Origin: Telluribacter roseus
GTDB taxonomy: Bacteria > Bacteroidota > Bacteroidia > Cytophagales > Spirosomataceae
Length of the DNA: 64,000 nucleotides
Direction: 5' to 3'
Assembly (NCBI RefSeq): GCF_017355915.2
Contig: NZ_JAFEUV020000003.1
Coordinates: 504,858-568,857, forward strand
The notes under the pieces were generated by a model, which saw nothing but the letters and a program-made list of their open reading frames with translations, made no database searches and was not told the origin of the DNA. Position numbers and translations under genes: made by a program. Shown in pieces: positions 43,987 to 51,919 of this stretch (position 1 is the first letter of the stretch; each line of letters opens with the position of its first letter).

Positions 43987-44064
43987 TTTTGTCTCCCTGG
44001 CTTGTGTCTCCACAGGCCTTAGTACCTGGCTGCCAAAATGGCGCAGGTACTTCAGTAGGTAAGT

Positions 44065-47000
44065 TTAGGTACCTGCTACCAGTACAGGTTCGTTCATTTT
44101 TTCCAGGATGCTTCGTACTTCGGGGCGGCATGAGCCGCAGCCCGTACCGGCGCCGGTTTTCTGACACAGTTGCTTGAAATCGGTGCATCCGGCCTGAATG
44201 GCCCGCTCAAGATTACCCTGTCCCACATTGTTGCAGGAGCAGACCAGCTTTCCTTCCACCGGGTCGGCTTGCTTACCGGAGCGCAGCAGTTGGAGACGTT
44301 TCTCCGAGAGCTCTACGCCGTTGGCAATTAGGTCGCGGAATTCCAGGAACTCGTTCTTGTCGCCTACCATAATGGCACCTACCAGCTTGTCGCGGTAGAC
44401 GATACATTTCTTGTAATAGCGTTGCGATTTGTCAATAAATACAATCTCCTCGTAGTCGGGGTCGTTAGGCGGCGCTTCGGGCATGCCAATGCTGCATAGG
44501 TGCAGGCCTTCCATCTTGAGAATATTCATCGATACGCTTCCCTTGTAAGGCGTAGTGATATCGCCGAGTATATATTTGGCGGCTACTTCGGCCTGTTGTT
44601 CGGCGGCCAGCGTGATCCCCCACATTTGCCCGCGCCATTGAGCTATCTCACCGGCGGCAAATATGTCCGGGTCAGAGGTCTGCAGGTAGTCATTCACTAC
44701 TACACCGCGGTTGCATTCGAGTCCGGCTTCGCGGGCCAGCTCTATACTGGGTACCGTACCAATGGCCATTACCACTACTTGGCAATCAAGGCGACGACCT
44801 GATTTGAGCTGGATACTTTCCAGTTTGTCAGTACCGTGGAAGGTTTGTACTTCATCGTTGAAGAATACCTCAATGCCCCGGTCCACCAGCTCCTGGTACA
44901 GCAGCTCGCCTGCCAATGGGTCCAGCTGGCGCTCCATGAAGCGGCTGATCCGCTGGATAACCGTTACCTGCACGTTGATTTCACGAAGCGATGCGGCCAG
45001 TTCCAGTCCCAGCAGTCCCCCCCCTACAATAACCGCGTGCGGATTGGACTGCTGCAGGAAGGGGAGGAGCGAGTCGGCATCCAGGCGGGAACGCATGTTG
45101 AAGATACCCTCCATCCGAGGGACTCCCGGTGGCATGAAAGCCCGGCTACCCGTCCCGAGGAGGAGCTTATCGTAGCTGTGCTCACGCCCCTCAGTATCGG
45201 TCACTACTTTATTTTTTCGGTCAATGTGAACAATACCTACGCCTTTATGAACCGTAATATTGGCCTCGGCAAACTGGTCCTCCCGTAGCTTTACCAGTTG
45301 CTCCCACTGCTGAGCGCCACTGATGTAGTCGGGTAGGAGCACCCGGTTGTAGAAGGGGTAGATCTCTTTGGAAAATACATGTATCTCATCCTCCTGATTC
45401 ACCGAGCGGTACGCGTTGATAAATCCAAGGCCCGCTGATCCTGCTCCGATGACAATGATCTTCTCCACCGGCTTGCGATAAGGGACTACCTGTACGGCTG
45501 AGAATTTGAAATCAGGTTCTTTGGAACGGGGATCTACCAGGGAGCTGGTCAGGTTATTGGCGCGGCCCAGGTTGCTGTTCAGGATCTTGCCCCAATGCAT
45601 AGGCAGGAAGCACACACCCGGCCGTACATCCTCTGTAACCTGAGCCTTCACCCGTACTTCCCCACGTCGACCTTTGATTTCAACTAGTTGTCCATCCTTA
45701 ATGCCACGAGCATGTGCATCGTTGGGATGGATCTGCAGGAAAGGCTGAGGAGTATGCTGGTTCAGTTTGGCGACCCGACCCGTCTTGGTCATGGTGTGCC
45801 ACTGGTCACGGATACGGCCGGTGGTCAGTACCAGCGGGAAGTCCGCATCAGTACCTTCAGACGCATTCTCATCGGGTACCGCATGAATCTGCGCCCGCCC
45901 ATTAGGGGTATAGAATACTTTATCAGCGAACAGCCGCTTCGTACCTGCTGTTCTCTGCTCATTACTTAAATCATTATTCCCCCTTTCCTGCTTTCCTGCT
46001 TTCTTCCCTTCCTCCGCAGCGGCGGCCGCCTTAACAAACGGCCACTGCACACTGCGACGCTCTTTAAGTACCTCGTAGCTGACACCCGTTACGTCTATGT
46101 TAGTACCTGCGGTAATTTTGGTATATTCTTCGTATACCTGCGAAGGGCTGGTATAGTTGAATGCTTCGCCAAAGCCCATTTTCTGAGCAAAGCGCCAGAT
46201 GATTTCGGCATCGGGAAGGGCTTCACCGGGAGCATCCAGCACCTTAGGCAACCGTGTAATGCGACGCTCGGCATTGGTCATGGTACCTTCCTTTTCGAGC
46301 CAGGCGGCAGCCGGAAGTACCACATCGGCAAATTGTACAGTATCCGCCCGATTGGATACGTCCTGTACCACCACAAAGCGAGCCCCTTTCAGAGCCTTTT
46401 CTACGGCGTTGGTATCGGGCATACTCACCATTGGGTTGGTATTGATGATCCAGATCGCCTTCAGCGGAGCGCCGCCCGATTTATCATTAGCCAGTGCCTC
46501 AAACATCTCCGTAGCCGTCAGGCCGGGTTTGGCGGCGATGTGAACAGGAGCATTCCAGTACCGCTCTACTTCTTCCCGGTGGGCGGCGTTGGTAACGTCG
46601 CGGTGGCCGGGGAGTATGTTGGCCAAGCCACCTACCTCGCGTCCACCCATGGCATTGGGCTGTCCCGTCAGGGAGAAAGGACCGTTGCCAGGGGTACCGA
46701 TGCGCCCCGTGATGAGGTGCAGGTCTATGAGGGAAAGGTTTTTATTGACTCCTACGACCGACTGATTCATGCCCATGGTCCAGAGGGACAGGAAACCCTT
46801 AGAGCGACCGATCAGGTCCGCAGCCTTTTCAATATCTTCTACAGGTACACCACATAGGTCAGCAGCCTCAGTTAGCGTCCGCTGCATTACCTGCTCGCGG
46901 TAAGCCGTGAAGCCATCTGTATGGTTTACTATAAATTCTTCATTGATGTATCCCTTCTCGATCAGCAGACGGCCAATGGCATTGTTGAGAACAATGTCGG

Positions 47001-47673
47001 TGCCGGGGCGAATGGGCAGATGCAGATCGGAAGAGCGGGCCGTGTCGGTCCGGCGGGGATCTACGCATATAATCTTCACGTCAGGATTGGCCGCTTTATG
47101 CGCCTCGATGCGCCGCCATATAATGGGATGGCACCAGGCCGGATTGGCTCCCTGTACGTAGAATACGTCCGCCTCCTCAATATCATCGTAGCATACTGGT
47201 ACCGAGTCCTCGCCGAGCGTCAGCTTATAACCCACTACGGCCGAGCTCATGCAGAGCCGGGAGTTGGTGTCGATGTTGTTGGAACCTATGAATCCTTTAA
47301 TGAGCTTATTGACGAGGTAGTACTCTTCAGTCAGGCACTGACCCGATACGTAGAAAGCTACTGAATCAGGACCGTATTTCTGAATAAGTGCCCGAAATAC
47401 GGCAGCGGTACGCTCAAGGGCAGCATCCCAGCCGACGCGCTGCAGGGGCATAGAGCGGTTGAGGCGCATCTGCGGGTACAGGAGCCGGTCTGACTGATCT
47501 GAAACAGTGTAATGCAGGTTCATACCCTTGGAGCACAACATCCCGCGGTTAGATGGATGTTCTTTATCGCCTTCTACGGTCAAGCGTCCGTTCGGTTCCT
47601 GCTTTACCACCACTCCGCAGCCCACGCCACAGTAGCAACAAGTGGTTTTATGTCGAGTGGTTTTTGGATTCAT
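44065..47673 (-). CDS. Fused assimilatory nitrate reductase: molybdopterin, FAD/NAD(P) and [2Fe-2S] domains
   Basis: This 1202-residue protein starts with a 4Fe-4S motif C12-x2-C15-x3-C19-x27-C47 and a bis-MGD oxidoreductase (about 5-725; SRLCMSSAVVGYK, a molybdopterin-dinucleotide-binding C-terminal part). An FAD/NAD(P) reductase domain like the N-terminal half of NirB follows (about 735-1135; IIVIGAGSAGLGF, GGGLLGLELA). A BFD-like [2Fe-2S] domain ends it (about 1141-1195; CSCNN, GAGTGCGSC). It reduces nitrate to nitrite in the cytoplasm, probably taking electrons from NAD(P)H or ferredoxin. Residues about 548-573 form a low-complexity insertion. Confidence 0.93.
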   Translation of the reverse strand: MNPKTTRHKTTCCYCGVGCGVVVKQEPNGRLTVEGDKEHPSNRGMLCSKGMNLHYTVSDQSDRLLYPQMRLNRSMPLQRVGWDAALERTAAVFRALIQKYGPDSVAFYVSGQCLTEEYYLVNKLIKGFIGSNNIDTNSRLCMSSAVVGYKLTLGEDSVPVCYDDIEEADVFYVQGANPAWCHPIIWRRIEAHKAANPDVKIICVDPRRTDTARSSDLHLPIRPGTDIVLNNAIGRLLIEKGYINEEFIVNHTDGFTAYREQVMQRTLTEAADLCGVPVEDIEKAADLIGRSKGFLSLWTMGMNQSVVGVNKNLSLIDLHLITGRIGTPGNGPFSLTGQPNAMGGREVGGLANILPGHRDVTNAAHREEVERYWNAPVHIAAKPGLTATEMFEALANDKSGGAPLKAIWIINTNPMVSMPDTNAVEKALKGARFVVVQDVSNRADTVQFADVVLPAAAWLEKEGTMTNAERRITRLPKVLDAPGEALPDAEIIWRFAQKMGFGEAFNYTSPSQVYEEYTKITAGTNIDVTGVSYEVLKERRSVQWPFVKAAAAAEEGKKAGKQERGNNDLSNEQRTAGTKRLFADKVFYTPNGRAQIHAVPDENASEGTDADFPLVLTTGRIRDQWHTMTKTGRVAKLNQHTPQPFLQIHPNDAHARGIKDGQLVEIKGRRGEVRVKAQVTEDVRPGVCFLPMHWGKILNSNLGRANNLTSSLVDPRSKEPDFKFSAVQVVPYRKPVEKIIVIGAGSAGLGFINAYRSVNQEDEIHVFSKEIYPFYNRVLLPDYISGAQQWEQLVKLREDQFAEANITVHKGVGIVHIDRKNKVVTDTEGREHSYDKLLLGTGSRAFMPPGVPRMEGIFNMRSRLDADSLLPFLQQSNPHAVIVGGGLLGLELAASLREINVQVTVIQRISRFMERQLDPLAGELLYQELVDRGIEVFFNDEVQTFHGTDKLESIQLKSGRRLDCQVVVMAIGTVPSIELAREAGLECNRGVVVNDYLQTSDPDIFAAGEIAQWRGQMWGITLAAEQQAEVAAKYILGDITTPYKGSVSMNILKMEGLHLCSIGMPEAPPNDPDYEEIVFIDKSQRYYKKCIVYRDKLVGAIMVGDKNEFLEFRDLIANGVELSEKRLQLLRSGKQADPVEGKLVCSCNNVGQGNLERAIQAGCTDFKQLCQKTGAGTGCGSCRPEVRSILEKMNEPVLVAGT

Positions 47674-47782
47674 AGGTAGTAAGCTTTTAGGTAGTAGTTT
47701 GTAGCTGTTAGCTGTATTATTAGGTCAATGAAATGATAAGTTCTGTCCCGGAAGTACAGGCTGCCGGGACAGATTTTAAATG

Positions 47783-49102
47783 CTAAGCAGTTACGGCTAC
47801 CTCAGCGTTTTCTGCTTTTTCTATTTCTACACTTTCTTTTTCAAAGCGGGTCAGGGCTACGATGGCACCTACTACGGCTACGGCTACGCCGATGTACATG
47901 AAGGCCTGGGCGTAGGTTATAGCGCTGGACTTGAAAAGGAAGCCCGCCAGTACCGCGCCTACGTTACCACCCGCTCCTACAATACCACTCACCGAGCCCA
48001 TGGCCTTGCGGTTGATAAAAGGTACGATGGCGTAGGTAACTCCGTTGGCCATTTTCAGGAACATGGCGAAGCCCAGCATCATAATGACTGCGTATACCAT
48101 ATTTCCAGATTGGGAGAACAGAGCAATACCCACTCCTTCCATAGCAAGCAGTAAGGCTAATAGAACTCCCTTACCACGCATCCCGTACTTGCCACCTACT
48201 TTATCCGCTACAATGCCACCCATAGCCCGGGCAAACAGGTTCATGAATCCAAAGGTACCCGCCAGTATACCGGCCGTAGTCAGGGTAGCTCCGAAGCGCT
48301 CGGCGAAGTAGAGAGCGGCTACGTTGTCAAAGGTGATCTCGATACCGAAGCAGGCGCCGTAGGCTAGGAACAGGATCCAGGTGCGGGGATCTTTGGCCGC
48401 CATGGCCAGGGTACCTTTCGCTTTGGGAGAAGCAGCTGTATTAGTGGCCTCGATTTCGTCGAAGTTACCAGCCGGGGTGTCTTTTGTATTGAAGTAGTAC
48501 AGTACCGACAGCACCAGCAGAATTACCCCCGGTACTACCATGGCCAGGCGCCAGGCCGAAGCGGGCAGGTAGCCCATGCCTACAAAAGCGGCAAAGATCA
48601 GCGGCATGACCATGTTGGTAACACCACCACCCAGGTTACCCCAGCCACCGGCTACGGCATTGGCCGTACCTACGATCTTCTTGTCAAACATCACCGAGGT
48701 GTGGTACTGGGTAATTACGAAGGAAGCTCCTATGACGCCAATAGCCAGGCGGAACAGCAGGAATGATTCGTAGCTGTTGGCAAAGCCTACCAGAATGACC
48801 GGGATAGACGAAACCGCCAGCAGCGCCGAGTAGGCTTTGCGAGGGCCCCAGGTGTCACACAGGCGTCCGATCAGTACGCGGGCTATAACGGTAGCGGCTA
48901 CGGAAGCGATGATGGTATTACCAATCTGCTCTTTGGTAAGGCCCAGGTCATCCTTGATGATCTTCATTAGAGGAGCAATACCGAACCAGCCAAAGAAACA
49001 GAAAAAGAACGCGATCCAGGTCAGGTGAAACGTCTGCATCTGGATACCCTTGATGCTGAATATATTGAGCTTTTCGAGCGGTTTGTTATGTATAGTTGAC
49101 AT
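47783..49102 (-). CDS. narK: Nitrate/nitrite transporter of the major facilitator superfamily
   Basis: This 439-residue protein has twelve membrane helices and the nitrate-nitrite porter signature AGGWGNLGGGVTNMVMP (about 150) plus a matching GIVGAGGNVGAVLAG (second half, about 370). It brings nitrate across the inner membrane. It lies 109 bases upstream of the nitrate reductase and 75 bases downstream of the outer-membrane channel gene on the same strand. Confidence 0.93.
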   Translation of the reverse strand: MSTIHNKPLEKLNIFSIKGIQMQTFHLTWIAFFFCFFGWFGIAPLMKIIKDDLGLTKEQIGNTIIASVAATVIARVLIGRLCDTWGPRKAYSALLAVSSIPVILVGFANSYESFLLFRLAIGVIGASFVITQYHTSVMFDKKIVGTANAVAGGWGNLGGGVTNMVMPLIFAAFVGMGYLPASAWRLAMVVPGVILLVLSVLYYFNTKDTPAGNFDEIEATNTAASPKAKGTLAMAAKDPRTWILFLAYGACFGIEITFDNVAALYFAERFGATLTTAGILAGTFGFMNLFARAMGGIVADKVGGKYGMRGKGVLLALLLAMEGVGIALFSQSGNMVYAVIMMLGFAMFLKMANGVTYAIVPFINRKAMGSVSGIVGAGGNVGAVLAGFLFKSSAITYAQAFMYIGVAVAVVGAIVALTRFEKESVEIEKAENAEVAVTA

Positions 49103-49177
49103 GATTTCAGATCAGTTTATGAGGTTAATACATTGGACTATGTGGCGCCGAAGCAGCAGCGGGGGGAGGTCCGTCTG

Positions 49178-50542
49178 CTAGTTTTTAGCCAGAAAATCAG
49201 GTTTAATGTTGATCATCAGATAAGCCCAGTTGGCATTGCTGCGGGCGTTACTCACTCCCTTGACGGCCGCCAGCGTAGGCGTAGTAAAGAAGGTACAGTA
49301 GCCGCCCTGCAGACCGATGGTCTTGGTGATGCTGTAGTTCATGATCATATCCAGCTCGGTACCGTAGCTGCGGCTTAGTCGGTTCTGATCGCTGCTCATG
49401 ACGGAGGTGGCGCTGGCAAACTCGTGCAGATCCGTATTGATTGAAAAGCGGGGTGATACCTTGATAATGCTGCTCAGGTAGTAGTCTACCAGGCCGCCCT
49501 TGCCAAAGCCGTCGGCTACGTAGAAGTAATCCATCTGTCCCCAGAACTTATGAGGCGTTCCGTACAAGGGGTCGAAGCGGCGGTTACCGGTTGAGCCGAC
49601 CCCGTTGCCCGAGAGGTAGTCCACCCCGGGGCCGATGGCAAAGCGCTTGTTGACAGCGTAGAGGGTACTCAGTGAGTAGGTATAAGCGCGCAAGTTAGCC
49701 CCGTCCTTATCCTTTCCGCTCTGCAGGTAGGCGCTTGCGGTCAGGCTGATGCTTTTGCCCAGTCTGGTATTCAGGTAAGGCCCCACAGTCACCCGGCTCC
49801 AGGTACCCCCGACAGGTGCTTTGGCGCCGGTTTCGTTGAGGGTGTATTTGTTAAAATCGTCTTTTAGAACCAGGAAGGAGGCGTTGCCGGCTTTGAACTG
49901 CTTACCGAGGTAGAGGAACTGCATCGACTTGTACATAGTACCGATGGCGTTGGTACCGGCGGCGTAGCCCGTAGGTACGCCATTGTACAGAGTCCCGCTT
50001 TTGAGTTCACCATTCTGGTTGAAGGCTACTCCCAGGTGCGCCACAAAGCCATTGTGGTTGTACTTCAGGAGGGCTGCATCGTGGCGGCGGGCCTGCTGGA
50101 GCCAGTCAAGGTTGCCGAGCAGTCGGCTATCTTCGTATACGAGTTCCTGGCGTCCTATTTTCAGCGATAAGTCCTTGCCGGTTTTGGTGATGTTAGTATC
50201 CAGCAGGCTGATTTCGGCCCAGGCTTCGTGTACCATCAGGCCATTCTGAGCTGGATTGGTAATACGGTTGTTGGTAGAGGCATCCTGTCCCCATACGCGT
50301 ACATCCTGAATAGCCGTGAAGAACTTGGTACGGTAGCCCGCGTAGCCAAAGTTGAGGCGGGTACGCTGCGAAGTAAAGAAGGCAGCATCCTGACCTACCT
50401 GTAAGGGAGCTCCGAAACCATCGCGAAGTTCGGTGCGGGTACGGACCTGCCCGGTGAAGCTGAATTGAGCCGCTGATTCCCCGGCCGTCAGAAATCCGGC
50501 TAGCAGAAATCCTAAGGAAAATATCTTGTAAATGCTGTGCAT
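49178..50542 (-). CDS. Outer-membrane beta-barrel, alginate-export family type
   Basis: From ATG 50,542 the protein has 454 residues with a signal peptide (ends near GESAAQ, residue 25) and alternating amphipathic strands: FSFTGQVRTRTELRDGFG, LSLKIGRQELVYEDSRLLGN, ending in WAYLMINIKPDFLAKN. The RQEL-x-YEDSRLLG pattern matches the alginate_exp family (PF13372). Its position in front of NarK suggests diffusion of nitrate across the outer membrane; this is inference. A 120-base open extension upstream lacks a start. Confidence 0.75.
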   Translation of the reverse strand: MHSIYKIFSLGFLLAGFLTAGESAAQFSFTGQVRTRTELRDGFGAPLQVGQDAAFFTSQRTRLNFGYAGYRTKFFTAIQDVRVWGQDASTNNRITNPAQNGLMVHEAWAEISLLDTNITKTGKDLSLKIGRQELVYEDSRLLGNLDWLQQARRHDAALLKYNHNGFVAHLGVAFNQNGELKSGTLYNGVPTGYAAGTNAIGTMYKSMQFLYLGKQFKAGNASFLVLKDDFNKYTLNETGAKAPVGGTWSRVTVGPYLNTRLGKSISLTASAYLQSGKDKDGANLRAYTYSLSTLYAVNKRFAIGPGVDYLSGNGVGSTGNRRFDPLYGTPHKFWGQMDYFYVADGFGKGGLVDYYLSSIIKVSPRFSINTDLHEFASATSVMSSDQNRLSRSYGTELDMIMNYSITKTIGLQGGYCTFFTTPTLAAVKGVSNARSNANWAYLMINIKPDFLAKN

Positions 50543-50830
50543 GAGTGAGAAAAATGAAAAAAGTAGTAGCAGGGACAGACGAGCGGCCACGCCTGAACGG
50601 TAATAAGGTGCTGTACGTGTTCCGGTTACAGAAACCGGCCTGAGAGTTCGGACCGTACCCAAGGGAGGATATAGGTACTTAATTCCGAGAGGCTGAAGTA
50701 CAAGTGGGCAATGGGCAGAAAAGGTGATACTACCCGTGCCGGCGCCCCGTGCCGGAGCCTGAGATTTGCTTTACCTGAGTTTTTTCATTTTCTTTGAATC
50801 GTTTGTGTTAAACATAGACAACCCTGTTAG
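50543..50830 (-). promoter_or_regulatory. Long GC-rich leader before the outer-membrane channel gene
   Basis: On the minus strand the leader has three CTCAGG copies, a direct repeat GCCGGCACGGG / CCGGCACGGGG and a CCGG...TTTCTGTAA...CCGG hairpin. A TATGTTTA box at about 50,800 may be the promoter. I matched it to no known riboswitch. Confidence 0.35.
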
Positions 50831-50871
50831 GCCGATCCATAAGGTGCCCCCACACCGGATCGGCTTTTTTT
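50831..50871 (+). terminator. Hairpin with T-run between cobA and the channel gene
   Basis: GCCGATCC/GGATCGGC stem followed by seven T on the plus strand. It lies directly past the stop of cobA on the minus strand, where it probably also stops transcription. The T-run points the other way, and no plus-strand gene is known upstream. Confidence 0.65.
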
Positions 50872-50872
50872 G

Positions 50873-51640
50873 TTAGTGACCAGCGATCGACAGGCTCTGC
50901 AGGTACTCCGTTACATACGACGGATGCATAGCCACTACTTCACCAATCACGATTATTCCTGGTCCGGGCGCCCCCACGCCTTTTTCCATAACTAGTTGCG
51001 GCATTTCCCACGCCTGTCCTACTATACACCGCTCATCGAGGCGGGTACCGTTCTGGATCACCGCCATGGGCATATGTCCCCGGCCAAACTGCGTGTACAT
51101 AGCGCATATTTCATTCAGCTTATTCATACCCATCAGTACTACCACGGTGGCCCTTGACTGAGCCGCCAGCTGCAGGTCTTCGGACATTTCGCCGCTCCGG
51201 GTAGTACCCGTAATCACCCAGAAGCTCTCGCTCACGCCCCTACGCGTAACGGCTATGCCTTGCGAGGCCGGTACCGCTATACAGCTGGATATACCGGGTA
51301 CTACTTTACATTCTATACCATAGCGTTTGGCGTATTCGATTTCTTCGTGCCCGCGGCCAAACACAAAAGGGTCGCCGCCTTTGAGTCGTACAACGTGCCC
51401 CCGCCTGATAGCCAGGCGTACGATAAGGGTATTAATTTCTTCCTGGGTGAATGAGGCATTTCCAACGCTCTTGCCTACGTAGATCTTCATCGCCTGCTCG
51501 GGCGCATACTCCAGTAGTGATGCATTAGCTAATTCATCATATAGTACTACATCGGCCTGCTCCAGCGCTTTGATTCCTTTCAGGGTGATCAGTTCGGCGT
51601 CGCCTGGTCCCGCACCCACTAGTGTTAGCATTGGCTTCAT
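50873..51640 (-). CDS. cobA: Uroporphyrinogen-III C-methyltransferase
   Basis: This 255-residue SUMT has VGAGPGDAELITLKG (residues 7-22), VRLKGGDPFVFGRG and GISSCIAVPASQGIAVTRRG. It adds two methyl groups to uroporphyrinogen III to give precorrin-2, which the enzyme at 40,628 turns into siroheme for NirB. It is divergent from nirB. Confidence 0.95.
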   Translation of the reverse strand: MKPMLTLVGAGPGDAELITLKGIKALEQADVVLYDELANASLLEYAPEQAMKIYVGKSVGNASFTQEEINTLIVRLAIRRGHVVRLKGGDPFVFGRGHEEIEYAKRYGIECKVVPGISSCIAVPASQGIAVTRRGVSESFWVITGTTRSGEMSEDLQLAAQSRATVVVLMGMNKLNEICAMYTQFGRGHMPMAVIQNGTRLDERCIVGQAWEMPQLVMEKGVGAPGPGIIVIGEVVAMHPSYVTEYLQSLSIAGH

Positions 51641-51833
51641 ATCTTCTTTATATTATATAGTGAATGTTGGAAATGTACTACGGTTAGTATTTTGTTGCTA
51701 TCCTGATTAGTTGGTTCAAAATTATGGGTATAATTTTAAAAAACAATAGATATGGCGAAAAATAGGTTTTAAAAATGACTGATTTGAAAAGAAAATATTA
51801 GGAATTGTAAAAAACACCATTTAGTTTTGATTG

Positions 51834-51856
51834 ATGATTACGGGGAGGGTAATCAT
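51834..51856. promoter_or_regulatory. Inverted repeat in the cobA-nirB intergenic region
   Basis: ATGATTAC and GTAATCAT, exact inverted repeats separated by seven bases, lie 63 bases before the nirB ATG in an AT-rich divergent promoter region. This looks like a dimer-binding operator; the neighbouring NarL-type regulator is one candidate. Confidence 0.5.
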
Positions 51857-51919
51857 AATACTATTAAAATAGTGCAATAAAAGGACAGGGTTATTCAACT
51901 TTACTAGTTATTAGTAACT

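Noticed and set aside
43925-44188. Minus-strand frame between the nitrate reductase and rubredoxin-fusion genes
   Set aside because: Overlaps the end of the nitrate reductase gene in another frame and has no recognisable features.
50543-50872. Known riboswitch (glycine, molybdenum cofactor, cobalamin)
   Set aside because: CTCAGG repeats recall glycine riboswitches, but the required core elements could not be aligned.
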